NCBI GenBank assembly: GCA_050633525.1
Contig: JBOEGR010000015.1
Location: 37,071 to 101,070, forward strand
Length of the DNA stretch: 64,000 nt
Source: CANLBN01 sp050633525
GTDB taxonomy: Bacteria; Pseudomonadota; Gammaproteobacteria; Pseudomonadales; Cellvibrionaceae
Direction: 5' to 3'
The stretch's first letter is position 1. Every line of letters begins with the position of its first letter. This document shows, in pieces, positions 43,335-52,737 of the stretch. The notes below the pieces were generated by a model that did not search any database, had not been told where the DNA came from, and saw only the letters and a list, made by a program, of their open reading frames with translations. Made by a program: the position numbers and the translations under genes.

Positions 43335-43350
43335 TGTGATGAAGATCACA
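43335..43350. promoter_or_regulatory. CRP-like binding site (perfect palindrome)
   Basis: TGTGA-TGAAGA-TCACA fits the CRP/Vfr consensus TGTGA-N6-TCACA at all ten specified positions. It lies 119 bases upstream of the 336-aa gene (minus strand) and 77 bases after the stop of bepA, so the coupled pair is the probable target. Confidence 0.7.
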
Positions 43351-43426
43351 ATTTTGTAGTGTGAAAATAATGATGATTAAAATGGGCCGTGTAAAGTAAA
43401 GATAAGCCCAGTGTAGACAGCCCAGT

Positions 43427-44878
43427 TTATAAAACGGAAGTCTCTCTCAGTTTTTTAAGTTCTTTCAGGCGTGTTTTTGCAGCAGCAACTTCTATTTCAT
43501 TATCCTTAAATTTTTTAAGAATATTATTGAGTTGGTTCTCGGCGCTATCAAAATCGCCATAGAGTATAAAATATTCTGTACGGGCTTTATGCAGAGTGAG
43601 TATGTCACCCGCTAGACCTGAGAGTTCGGCTAAGTGGTACCACACAAAGGGGTCTTCGGGGCGCTTGACTCTAAGTTGGTTCAGCACCGCAGTTGCTTGA
43701 CTAAAGTTACTGTTGGATGCGAGTAAACGACTGTAGTGAACGGTTAAAGGGTAGCTATTGGGTGTTTTTGTTAATGCCTTTTCAATTCTTGCAATAGCAG
43801 CTTCTATATTATTGTTGCCTGCTTCGATATCGGCTTTTGCGCTAATCAAATTGGGGTGGTCTGGGTATTGCTCAAAAAGGGGCGCTAGATTTACTTCGGC
43901 TTTCTCAAATTGTTTGGCGGCGATCAGGGACAGCACTAAGCCGTAACGACTGCCTTCCTTTGAGGGACTAAATCCTTTTAATTCACTTTCGAAGCGGGCA
44001 ATGGCTTGCTGCGGTGTTTCCTCTTGTTTAAACAAAACCCTCGATCGTATTAAATCGTACTCTAAACTGGAGGGGGAATTTTGCTTTGGTAAGTCACGAG
44101 AGCGATTTTCAGCATCGGCAATACGCTTTGCGGTCACGGGGTGGGTTAACAGAAACTCTGGCGGTTCTGTGGAGTATTGCGTTGCTCGCTGCATTTGTTG
44201 GAACATGTCGGACATAGAGTGAGCATCGAAACCTGCTTTAACCAGTGTTTTCATGCCGATACGATCGGCTTCTTCCTCAAAGGTACGGCTAAAGCGCAAT
44301 TGCTGATCGATAATACCTGCTTGTGTGGCCTGTATAGCAGCAATACCCGCTTCGCCGCCACCGGTGGCGGCAATAATTAAGCTACCCAATAATGCAGCCA
44401 TTCCCAGCAATTGTTGGCCTTTTTGTTGTTCGACACCGCGTGCATAATGGCGTTGGCTTAAATGAGCTAATTCATGTGCTAGTACGCTGGCAAATTGATC
44501 TTCTGTTTGTGCAAAGTTGTAAAGGCCGGTGTGGACACCAATAATACCCCCTGGTACGGCAAAGGCATTTAGGGTTCTGTTACGTGCAATGACTAATGAA
44601 AAGGTATCACCGGCATCGGGGTTTTCCTTGGCGAGCCGCGCTAGTAGCTTTTCCGTATAATCGATAAGGTAAGGGTCTGATGATATCGGTACTTGACGCC
44701 TATAGAGGCGTAGCCATGTTTGTCCTAAGCGCTTTTCTTCTGCCAGTGAGGCTTGTGAAACGCCTTCACCTATAGAGGGTAAGGCATTATTTGCACTACT
44801 TTCAGTAAATATTGTCATTAGTAGTATGACAAGGGGGATAACAAGGTAAAATGGCTTGTACCAATGTGTTGATGACAT
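43427..44878 (-). CDS. bepA: M48 metalloprotease with TPR domain (BepA-like)
   Basis: A periplasmic protease/chaperone involved in outer-membrane protein (BAM/LptD) quality control. It has a signal sequence (FYLVIPLVILLMTIFTESSA), the zinc motif VLAHELAHLSQRHYARG (HExxH) and the downstream EEEADRIGMKTLVKAGF with the third ligand, then four or more TPR repeats (about residues 290-470). The 483-residue length is right. It is adjacent to tusA and perM, as in Pseudomonas. Confidence 0.93.
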   Translation of the reverse strand: MSSTHWYKPFYLVIPLVILLMTIFTESSANNALPSIGEGVSQASLAEEKRLGQTWLRLYRRQVPISSDPYLIDYTEKLLARLAKENPDAGDTFSLVIARNRTLNAFAVPGGIIGVHTGLYNFAQTEDQFASVLAHELAHLSQRHYARGVEQQKGQQLLGMAALLGSLIIAATGGGEAGIAAIQATQAGIIDQQLRFSRTFEEEADRIGMKTLVKAGFDAHSMSDMFQQMQRATQYSTEPPEFLLTHPVTAKRIADAENRSRDLPKQNSPSSLEYDLIRSRVLFKQEETPQQAIARFESELKGFSPSKEGSRYGLVLSLIAAKQFEKAEVNLAPLFEQYPDHPNLISAKADIEAGNNNIEAAIARIEKALTKTPNSYPLTVHYSRLLASNSNFSQATAVLNQLRVKRPEDPFVWYHLAELSGLAGDILTLHKARTEYFILYGDFDSAENQLNNILKKFKDNEIEVAAAKTRLKELKKLRETSVL

Positions 44879-45147
44879 TAAAGCGGTCTCTTCCTATGGT
44901 CTTAAGTAGAAGCACCTTAACTTATAGAGGAAGGTGCTCTAAATAAAGAATCTATGGCTATTTTTCGTTATTGAGAAAAGAAAGTATTATCTCTTCTTCA
45001 TATATAGTCAAAATTATTAAGCGTTTGCTTTTAGCTATTTATTTTTGACTAGTTGTTTATCGCTAAATGATTAGCTTATACCTAAATAGACAGAGTTTTC
45101 TGTTATGGTTCAATATAGTCGATCAGTATAAGGGTTTGGGGTAAAAG

Positions 45148-45381
45148 TTGTCTATTAAGTATACAGTTGATGCTCGTGGTTACTCTTGCCCTGTCCCTTT
45201 ACTGAAAGCCCGAGAAGGATTAAATAATATTAATATCGGTGAGTGCATCGAAGTGATTACAACAGATGCGAGTTCAGTTAGAGATTTCCACCGTATGGTT
45301 GAATTGACTACCCATAAACTGATCGCATTTGAACAATTAACGCAGTCCTATCGCTATGTATTAGAAAAAGGAGCGCAGTAA
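45148..45381 (+). CDS. tusA: TusA-family sulfurtransferase
   Basis: A 77-residue sulfur carrier. The family motif DARGYSCPVPLLKAREGL carries the active-site Cys, and VITTDASSVRDFHRMVELTTH is typical. TTG at 45148 with GGGG upstream is used as start. It ends 5 bases before perM, with which it is likely co-transcribed. The role is sulfur transfer in tRNA thiolation or cofactor synthesis. Confidence 0.88.
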   Translation: MSIKYTVDARGYSCPVPLLKAREGLNNINIGECIEVITTDASSVRDFHRMVELTTHKLIAFEQLTQSYRYVLEKGAQ

Positions 45382-45386
45382 AACAT

Positions 45387-46520
45387 ATGATTCCTATTTT
45401 ACGTAATTGGATCGATCGTTATTTCCACAATGAAGAGGCTGTGCTGGTTCTGGTGCTGCTTATCTTATCTTTCTTAGTACTTTGGACAATGGGCGATATT
45501 TTAGGCCCTGTACTGGCTGCCATTATTATTGCTTTTTTGATGCAAGGGGTGGTGCAATGGTTAAAAGATAAGGGCGTTAAGCATATTATTGCGGTAGTGA
45601 TAGCGGTCGTATTCTTAATGAGTGCGATGACAGGGATTATGTTGTTTTTAATACCGGTGCTTTGGCAACAATCCAGCAAGCTATTTAATGAGCTGCCAGG
45701 TATGCTGTTGCAAGGTAAAGAGTTGTTGTTACATTTGCCCGAACAGTACCCTTCGTTTATTTCTGAGCAACAAATAGAACAAATCATTATTCGCTCTAGT
45801 AATGAGTTAGCGGCTTTTGGTCAGTATGTTGTCTCATTCTCTATATCGAATTTACCGGTCTTATTTATCGTACTGTTATATTTAATCTTAGTCCCTTTGT
45901 TGGTGTTCTTTTTTCTTAAAGACGGTAAAAGCATGTTGCAGTGGGTTGGCTCTTTATTGCCGAAAGAGCGTCCTGTGATGAGTAAAATCTGGATAGAAAT
46001 GAACCAACAAATAGCCAATTACGTACGCGGTAAATTCACAGAGATTTTGTTAGTGGCCGCTGCTTCCTGTGTGTCATTTGTGATTCTGGATTTAAAGTAT
46101 GCGGTTTTACTGGGCCTTATGGTAGGTTTGTCCGTTGTGATTCCTTATGTTGGCGCTGTTGTTGTGACGATTCCGGTTATGCTGATTGGTTACTTTCAAT
46201 GGGGTTTTGGGAGTGAGCTTGCGATATTAGGTGTTGTGTATCTGGTGATTCAGGGTATTGACGGTAATATTTTAGTCCCTGTGTTATTTTCTGAAGCGGT
46301 TAAGTTGCACCCTGTTGCGATTATTTTATCGGTATTGGTCTTTGGTGGTTTATGGGGGTTTTGGGGGGTGTTTTTTGCGATTCCTCTGGCGACTTTAATC
46401 AAAGCGATTAGTAATGCGTGGCCAACAAGAATGTCACCTATTGTAGATACCTCTTTAGATCCTAGTTCTGACGTTCTGGATAATGATCTACCGTTAGAAG
46501 CTGATTCAGAGTCTCCATAG
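45387..46520 (+). CDS. perM: AI-2E family transporter / PerM-like permease
   Basis: A 377-residue membrane protein with seven or eight predicted helices in the pattern of the AI-2E (YdgG/PerM) family: VLVLLILSFLVLWTMGDILG, VLAAIIIAFLMQGVVQWL, IAVVIAVVFLMSAMTGIMLF near the start, VPLLVFFFLKDGKSML in the middle and VIQGIDGNILVPVLFSEAV, then LSVLVFGGLWGFWGVFFAIPL at the end. The substrate is not known for this branch. The last 20 bases of the gene match the end of the IS5-like MITE. Confidence 0.88.
   Translation: MIPILRNWIDRYFHNEEAVLVLVLLILSFLVLWTMGDILGPVLAAIIIAFLMQGVVQWLKDKGVKHIIAVVIAVVFLMSAMTGIMLFLIPVLWQQSSKLFNELPGMLLQGKELLLHLPEQYPSFISEQQIEQIIIRSSNELAAFGQYVVSFSISNLPVLFIVLLYLILVPLLVFFFLKDGKSMLQWVGSLLPKERPVMSKIWIEMNQQIANYVRGKFTEILLVAAASCVSFVILDLKYAVLLGLMVGLSVVIPYVGAVVVTIPVMLIGYFQWGFGSELAILGVVYLVIQGIDGNILVPVLFSEAVKLHPVAIILSVLVFGGLWGFWGVFFAIPLATLIKAISNAWPTRMSPIVDTSLDPSSDVLDNDLPLEADSESP
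46498..46518. repeat. Solitary IS5-MITE-like end inside the perM 3' end
   Basis: AAGCTGATTCAGAGTCTCCATA (46498-46519) differs at only two positions from the right end and flank of the 69-bp MITE (AGCTTATTCAGAGCCTCCATA at 21217-21237). No matching left end is nearby. It spans the last codons and stop of perM. This could be a relic or chance convergence. Confidence 0.4.
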
Positions 46521-46570
46521 ATAAACTTTGCCAAAACCCTTAAGTATTATTACGTTAATTGGATATATTC

Positions 46571-49453
46571 ATGTTGTCGATAAGATTTAACTTTACTCTT
46601 ATATTATTTAAATCTTTGCTTGTTCTGCTGTTTACAAGTGCACATGTCACCGCTTTCGATGAGAATAAGCTCAAAATAAAAAAAGGCGATATTGATGATA
46701 GGGTTTATCAATACCATGTCTTGGATAATAAATTAAAAGTATTGTTGATCTCCGATGCTAAAGCCGATAAAGCGGCCGCCGCATTGAGCGTTAATGTAGG
46801 TAGTTATCATGACCCTGTTGACCGAGAAGGCTTAGCTCATTTTCTAGAACATATGTTGTTTTTGGGAACTAAAAAATACCCTGAAGCAGACGAATACCAA
46901 GCCTATATTAGCGATAATGGTGGTTCTCATAATGCTTATACGAGTAGCCACGAAACCAATTATTTTTTTGATGTTGATAATAGTCAGTTCGAGCCAGCGT
47001 TAGACCGTTTTGCTCAATTCTTTATTGCCCCTTTATTTGATGAGTTTTATGTTGACCGCGAACGCAATGCGGTTCATTCGGAGTATCAATCACGCATACA
47101 AGATGATTTTCGTCGAGGTTACGATGTGTATCGTAGTGTGATTAACCCCGCCCATCCCGAGGCTAAATTTAATGTAGGTAGCTCGACTACCTTGGCCGAT
47201 AGGCCTGACGATAAAGTAAGAGATGACTTGTTACAGTTTTATGAAGAGCATTATTCTTCGGATAAAATGAGCCTCATTGTGCTGGGTAATTATCCGATTA
47301 ATACCTTAAAGAAAATGGTTGAGAGTCGTTTCAGCCAAATTCCTAAAAAAGACGGGAAGTCAGTACAGAATCCGAATACTAAGCAGCCCTTATTCCTCGA
47401 TGGTCAACTCCCTCTTGAAGTGCTTAGCCGCCCGATCAAAGAGCTGCGACAAATGTCGATGAACTTCCCTGTTCCTTCTATTAAAGAGTTTTACAAAGAA
47501 AAGCCCCTTGATTTTATCGCTCACATTATCGGTCACGAAGGCAAAGGCAGTTTACTGTCATTACTAAAACAACGTGGCTTAGCTGAAAGCCTTTCAGCAG
47601 GAGGGCGAGATAAAAATGATGGTACAGGTGCTTTTTATATCTCTGTACAGTTAACACAAAAGGGGGTGGAGGAACGTGAACAGGTAAGGGCGCTTATCTT
47701 TTATGTTATAGAACAAATTAAAAATCGTGGCGTTGAGCAATGGCGTTATGAAGAGAAGCAATTACTGTCGCAAATTGCATTTCGTTTTCGAGAAAATGCC
47801 AGCGCCATTAGTACGGTTCGAGGTTTGGCCAGTAATTTACACCAGTACCCAGCGGTCGATGTGATTAACGGTGATTACCTCCTAGAGCGTTATGATGCCG
47901 AATTGATTAAGCAGTTTTTGACATTTTTATCTCCCGCTAATGTGTATGTTACTAGCACCTTTCCAGAAGCTGAGACGGACCAGCGCTCTCAATATTATCA
48001 AACCCCTTATCGTGTTCAAAAATTATCCGCTGATATTTTGGAACAGCAAAAAAATGCTGTAAGCCAAAGTGTTACCAAGGTTTTCTCTCTTCCTGAGGCT
48101 AATCCTTTTATTCCTGCTAACCTAGAATTATTTGCTACTGATGCGTCACTGGATAAGCCCGTTCGTCTAAATGATATTCAGAGTGAAGAGGTAAACAAGC
48201 AGCTCTCAGATATTTGGGTAAAGCAAGATACTTCTTTTGCTACCCCGAGAGTCAAGGTGCAGTTTCGGTTATTATCACCACTGATTGCGGGCGATCTAAA
48301 GGGTACCGCTAAAGCCGAATTGTATGCTCAGCTGTTACAAGACCGCCTAAATGAATTTAGTTACCCCGCATTATTAGCCGGCGCGGCTATTGTTGTCGAT
48401 GCCAATAACCGAGGTATCGATATTACCGTTCAAGGTTTTCATGATCGCCTATACAAATTGATGGAAGTTCTAATAGCAGAGATTGAGAGAGCGACGTTTG
48501 AGTCTCAGCGCTTTGATCAATTAAAAACGGATACCCTAAGGCGCTGGCGTAATAATGAGAAGAAGACACCTTATCACCAGCTCTATAATCAATTGGCTGT
48601 TGATCTCTACACACCTTATTGGTCAGACAAAGCAAAAATAAATGCCTTAACCGATGTTAGCTTGAGTGAATTGCATGAGTTTGCCAAAAATTGGCGCAAA
48701 GGCGCTCAAATAAAAGGACTCTTTTACGGCAACTTAAGCCAAGTATGGATAAAAGATTGGGAGCCACTATTGGATGGTATTGTCCTTGGGGATGGCACCT
48801 TGGTACCTCCCGTTAAAGTAGCAAAGCTGCAAAGAGCAGACAGCAAGCTTGCACAATATGATTTTCGGGTAGTCGACCATAGTGATAAAGCCGTTATGCT
48901 TTATGTTCAGGGAAGTGATGATAGTCTCGAAACCCAAGCTGCTATGGTTGTGTTACGTCAATTATTGCAATCTCCTTTCTACTCATCTTTACGCACGGAG
49001 CAGCAGCTAGGTTATATTGTATTTTTGGGCAGCCTACAACTTAAGGAAGTTCCAGGCTCGGTTTTCGTAGTGCAATCGCCTTCTGCTAGCCTAGAAAAAA
49101 TGCGTACAGCGATAAAGACATTTATATCAGATTATGAAGCGAAGCTACCTGATGATATTACGGTTTATCAGCAGGCTGTTATAACTCAATTACTAGAAGC
49201 TCCAACGAGTTTATCTGTCAGTGCTAATGATTATTGGTCTAATATACTGCGTGGCAATATGCAGTTTGATCGTCGCCAAATGTTGGCTGAGGCTGTGAAA
49301 GCCCTAACTTCAGAGCAGCTCAAGCAGGCTTATCAAAACAGCGTTCTCGATGTTTCAAAAACGATTTGGGTTTTCAGTAAGGAGCCCAAAGGTGAAGACA
49401 TGGGCAACGAGCGCCGATATACACCTTCTACTACTTTTTATAGCTATCCTTGA
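46571..49453 (+). CDS. ptrA: M16 insulinase-family metalloprotease (protease III-like)
   Basis: A 960-residue zinc protease. The inverted zinc motif HxxEH is in GLAHFLEHMLFLGTKKYPEA, followed by NGGSHNAYTSSHETNYFFDV and the downstream glutamate in NAVHSEYQSR. The four-domain insulinase layout and size match E. coli Pitrilysin (PtrA). ATG at 46571 begins a hydrophobic signal sequence (LILFKSLLVLLFTSAHVTAF), so export to the periplasm is likely. It follows perM by 50 bases on the same strand. Confidence 0.92.
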   Translation: MLSIRFNFTLILFKSLLVLLFTSAHVTAFDENKLKIKKGDIDDRVYQYHVLDNKLKVLLISDAKADKAAAALSVNVGSYHDPVDREGLAHFLEHMLFLGTKKYPEADEYQAYISDNGGSHNAYTSSHETNYFFDVDNSQFEPALDRFAQFFIAPLFDEFYVDRERNAVHSEYQSRIQDDFRRGYDVYRSVINPAHPEAKFNVGSSTTLADRPDDKVRDDLLQFYEEHYSSDKMSLIVLGNYPINTLKKMVESRFSQIPKKDGKSVQNPNTKQPLFLDGQLPLEVLSRPIKELRQMSMNFPVPSIKEFYKEKPLDFIAHIIGHEGKGSLLSLLKQRGLAESLSAGGRDKNDGTGAFYISVQLTQKGVEEREQVRALIFYVIEQIKNRGVEQWRYEEKQLLSQIAFRFRENASAISTVRGLASNLHQYPAVDVINGDYLLERYDAELIKQFLTFLSPANVYVTSTFPEAETDQRSQYYQTPYRVQKLSADILEQQKNAVSQSVTKVFSLPEANPFIPANLELFATDASLDKPVRLNDIQSEEVNKQLSDIWVKQDTSFATPRVKVQFRLLSPLIAGDLKGTAKAELYAQLLQDRLNEFSYPALLAGAAIVVDANNRGIDITVQGFHDRLYKLMEVLIAEIERATFESQRFDQLKTDTLRRWRNNEKKTPYHQLYNQLAVDLYTPYWSDKAKINALTDVSLSELHEFAKNWRKGAQIKGLFYGNLSQVWIKDWEPLLDGIVLGDGTLVPPVKVAKLQRADSKLAQYDFRVVDHSDKAVMLYVQGSDDSLETQAAMVVLRQLLQSPFYSSLRTEQQLGYIVFLGSLQLKEVPGSVFVVQSPSASLEKMRTAIKTFISDYEAKLPDDITVYQQAVITQLLEAPTSLSVSANDYWSNILRGNMQFDRRQMLAEAVKALTSEQLKQAYQNSVLDVSKTIWVFSKEPKGEDMGNERRYTPSTTFYSYP

Positions 49454-50070
49454 GGCTACTGCAACACACTGGCTGATACATCACGGCTTGCTATACTCAG
49501 TGTTCCATTTGATGTTTTACTGAGAAGCTTGGTTTGGCTCATATCTTTAAAAAGAGGATAATCTTGTAGTTTAACTACAAAATCATCATCTTTTCTTTAC
49601 ATTAGCTTTTGGGTTATAGCGATAATAAGTTCTGTTGTATGAGGCTAAACTTCGTTAAATACGTGTTTTGAGAATATTTCAGCTGTTTTAGAGCGCGTAT
49701 TACCGTTGTATAGCTGGACACTTTTTCCGTGTTATGTAAAAATACTACAATTTTTAAGGGCAATTTAAATCTTCGGAACAGATAATGCCCATATATGGTT
49801 CTTATGAATATTAACAGCGCTATCAAAAGAATAAAGGATGGAAGCGTGAAAGGAACTCTTAAGTAAACCGTAGTAAGTAAACCTTAGTAAGTAAATCTGA
49901 ACAAGTAAGTATGAGCAAGCAAGCCTGAGTACAGTAGATAAAACCTATCAGCTCAGCGATCTTTCAGATCAACGTAAAGAATAAATGAATGCGCGGTGAC
50001 CCCGCTCACTTACATTAATGTTGGTTAACTAAACCCATCCCTACACTGGGAGATGGAGAGAGGAGAAAAA
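49454..50070. other. Intergenic region upstream of aceE
   Basis: A 617-base gap with no gene. It holds a palindrome TTGTAGTTTAACTACAA (49564-49580), and five degenerate copies of a 14-bp tandem repeat (49861-49930). No PdhR-like regulator gene lies here. The aceEF promoter probably lies in the second half; boxes were not assigned with confidence. Confidence 0.6.
49861..49930. repeat. 14-bp degenerate tandem repeat, five copies
   Basis: AAGTAAACCGTAGT, AAGTAAACCTTAGT, AAGTAAATCTGAAC, AAGTAAGTATGAGC, AAGCAAGCCTGAGT in a row without spacers. It lies 140 bases upstream of aceE. Not a CRISPR array: no spacers. Confidence 0.85.
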
Positions 50071-52719
50071 ATGCACCACGATATTGAAACTCAAGAGTGG
50101 CTCGACGCACTTGCATCACTAGTAAAGCACGCTGGTAAAGAGAAAGCGTCGGAAATACTGAGTGATCTTAGTGATCTTGCAGTAACTCATGGCGTTGATA
50201 TGCCATCTGCAATCAGAACCCCATACGTTAATACGATAGATAAAGTCGATGAAAAGACGCGCGATGGCGATGCCGTTTTAGATAAGCGCATTCGCTCTCT
50301 CATTCGTTGGAATGCCATGGCAATGGTAATGAAAGCGAACGATAACGATGAAGGTTTAGGTGGACATATTGCGACTTTCGCATCAGCCGCTATTTTGTAC
50401 GAAATTGGTTTTCAATATTTCTTTCACGCTGACGGTAACGGCCGCTTAGGTGATTTAATTTATTATCAGGGTCATAGTTCTCCTGGTATGTATGCACGTT
50501 CTTATTTAGAGGGCCGTTTAACTGACGACCAAATGGATAACTTCCGTCGCGAAGTCGATGGTAAAGGTTTGTCCTCTTATCCTCACCCATGGTTAATGCC
50601 AGACTATTGGCAGTTCCCTACGGTTTCTATGGGTTTAGGTCCTATTACTTCTATTTATCAAGCTCGCTATATGCGCTACATCACGGCACGTGGCTTGGTT
50701 GAGAATAACCCTGATCGTAAAGTATGGGCGTTCTTAGGCGATGGTGAATGTGATGAGCCAGAAACCTTAGGTGCAATTTCATTAGCCGCACGTGAAAAAC
50801 TCGATAACTTAATTTTTGTGATTAACTGTAACCTTCAGCGCCTTGATGGCCCTGTTCGCGGTAACGGTAAAATTGTTCAAGAACTTGAAGGTGTTTTCCG
50901 CGGTGCGGGTTGGAATGTCATTAAGGTTATGTGGGGTAGCGGTTGGGATGAGCTTCTCAAGAAAGATACCTCAGGTTTATTGATCAAGCGTATGAACGAA
51001 GTGGTGGATGGTGAGCTTCAAGCTTGTAAAGCCCATGGCGGTGCTTACACACGTGAACACTTCTTTGGTAAATATCCCGAGTTGTTAGAATTAGTAAAAG
51101 ACATGAGCGATGAAGATATTTATCGTTTACAACGTGGTGGTAATGACTCCTCGAAGGTCTACGCCGCTTACGCTCAGGCGGTGGCGACCAAAGGTCAACC
51201 CACGGTCATTTTAGCCCAAACCGTAAAAGGTTTTGGTATGGGAGCTTCGGGTGAAGCAATTAACGAAACCCATTCAGTTAAAAAATTAACCATTGAAAGC
51301 CTGCAACAATTCCGTGATACCTTCGACCTTCCTTTCTCCGACGACGAACTTAAAGAGCTTCCTTATTACCGACCTGCTGAAGACAGCCCTGAGATGAAAT
51401 ACTTGCATGCTCAGCGCAAAAAACTAGGTGGTTATTTGCCAGCGCGTCGAGCTGAAGTAGAAACGCTAGAAGTGCCTTCGTTGGATGCCTTTAAGTCCCA
51501 GTTAACGGGTACAGGTGATCGTGAAATTTCAACGACAATGGCATTTGTTCGTATATTGTCGACCTTAGTTAAAGACAAAAAGATGGGCAGTCGAGTGGTG
51601 CCTATCGTTCCAGATGAAGCGCGTACCTTTGGTATGGAAGGTATGTTCCGTCAAGTGGGTATTTATGCTTCTGAAGGCCAAAAGTACGTACCGCATGATT
51701 CGTCTCAAATTATGTTTTATAAAGAAGATGAAAAAGGACAAATCTTGCAAGAAGGAATTAACGAAGCGGGTGCGATGTCATCGTGGATTGCTGCTGCGAC
51801 TTCTTATAGCACCAACGGTGTTTCAACGATCCCATTTTATATTTACTACTCTATGTTTGGTTTCCAGCGTATTGGTGACTTGGCTTGGTTGGCGGGTGAT
51901 CAGCAAGCGCGCGGTTTCTTGATTGGCGCCACGGCTGGACGTACTAGTTTGAATGGTGAAGGCCTGCAGCATGAAGATGGTCACAGTCACTTATTGGCAA
52001 ATACGATCCCTAACTGTAAATCTTATGATCCCGCTTACAACTATGAACTAGCCGTCATTATTCAAGACGGTATGAAGCGCATGTACGCTGATAGTGAAAA
52101 TTGTTTTTACTATGTTACAACCATGAATGAAAACTACTCGCACCCCGAAATGCCAAAGGGTGCTGAGGAAGGTATCATTAAAGGTTTGTATAAGTTACAG
52201 TCTGGTAAAGCAAAAGCGAAGCATCACGTGCAGTTGATGGGTGCTGGTACGATATTGCGTGAAGTGGAAGCAGCCGCTGAAATTTTACGTAAGGACTATG
52301 ATGTGGAAGCAGACATTTGGAGCATGACCAGTGTCAACGAACTTGCTCGTGATGGCTTGCGTGTCAATCGTCATAACCTATTGAATCCTGCCGCTAAAAA
52401 GCCGCAAAAAGCCTACATTACTCAACAGCTTGAAAAAGCCAAAGGCCCAGTGATTGCTTCAACAGATTATATGAAGGGCTACGTTGAACAGCTTCGAGAT
52501 TTTATTCCAGCGCCGTTCACCGTATTGGGTACAGATGGCTTTGGCCGCAGTGACACACGCGATAAGTTACGTCATTTCTTTGAAGTGAATCGTTATTATG
52601 TTGTTGTTGCAGCGTTAAAGGCGTTAGCAGATCAAGGTGACATCAAAGTTGATGTTGTAACCAAAGCAATAAAAGAGTTTGGCTTAGATCCTAAGAAAGC
52701 CGATCCAATGACTGTTTAA
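50071..52719 (+). CDS. aceE: Pyruvate dehydrogenase E1 component (homodimeric type)
   Basis: Thiamine-diphosphate enzyme that decarboxylates pyruvate and acetylates the lipoyl domains of AceF. Motifs are GLGGHIATFASAAILYEIGF (substrate/ThDP region), the ThDP-Mg motif WAFLGDGECDEPE with downstream NCNLQRLDGPVRGN, and GLQHEDGHSHLLANTIPN, TTMNENYSHP. ATG at 50071 is used because AGGAG lies 6 bases upstream; a longer frame from 50053 would include the ribosome-binding sequence. 882 residues is standard. aceF follows after 18 bases. Confidence 0.97.
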   Translation: MHHDIETQEWLDALASLVKHAGKEKASEILSDLSDLAVTHGVDMPSAIRTPYVNTIDKVDEKTRDGDAVLDKRIRSLIRWNAMAMVMKANDNDEGLGGHIATFASAAILYEIGFQYFFHADGNGRLGDLIYYQGHSSPGMYARSYLEGRLTDDQMDNFRREVDGKGLSSYPHPWLMPDYWQFPTVSMGLGPITSIYQARYMRYITARGLVENNPDRKVWAFLGDGECDEPETLGAISLAAREKLDNLIFVINCNLQRLDGPVRGNGKIVQELEGVFRGAGWNVIKVMWGSGWDELLKKDTSGLLIKRMNEVVDGELQACKAHGGAYTREHFFGKYPELLELVKDMSDEDIYRLQRGGNDSSKVYAAYAQAVATKGQPTVILAQTVKGFGMGASGEAINETHSVKKLTIESLQQFRDTFDLPFSDDELKELPYYRPAEDSPEMKYLHAQRKKLGGYLPARRAEVETLEVPSLDAFKSQLTGTGDREISTTMAFVRILSTLVKDKKMGSRVVPIVPDEARTFGMEGMFRQVGIYASEGQKYVPHDSSQIMFYKEDEKGQILQEGINEAGAMSSWIAAATSYSTNGVSTIPFYIYYSMFGFQRIGDLAWLAGDQQARGFLIGATAGRTSLNGEGLQHEDGHSHLLANTIPNCKSYDPAYNYELAVIIQDGMKRMYADSENCFYYVTTMNENYSHPEMPKGAEEGIIKGLYKLQSGKAKAKHHVQLMGAGTILREVEAAAEILRKDYDVEADIWSMTSVNELARDGLRVNRHNLLNPAAKKPQKAYITQQLEKAKGPVIASTDYMKGYVEQLRDFIPAPFTVLGTDGFGRSDTRDKLRHFFEVNRYYVVVAALKALADQGDIKVDVVTKAIKEFGLDPKKADPMTV

Positions 52720-52737
52720 GAAGAGGAATTAATTATA

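Noticed and set aside
49861..49930. CRISPR array
   Set aside because: Units are only 14 bp, contiguous and degenerate, with no spacers and no cas genes in the window.
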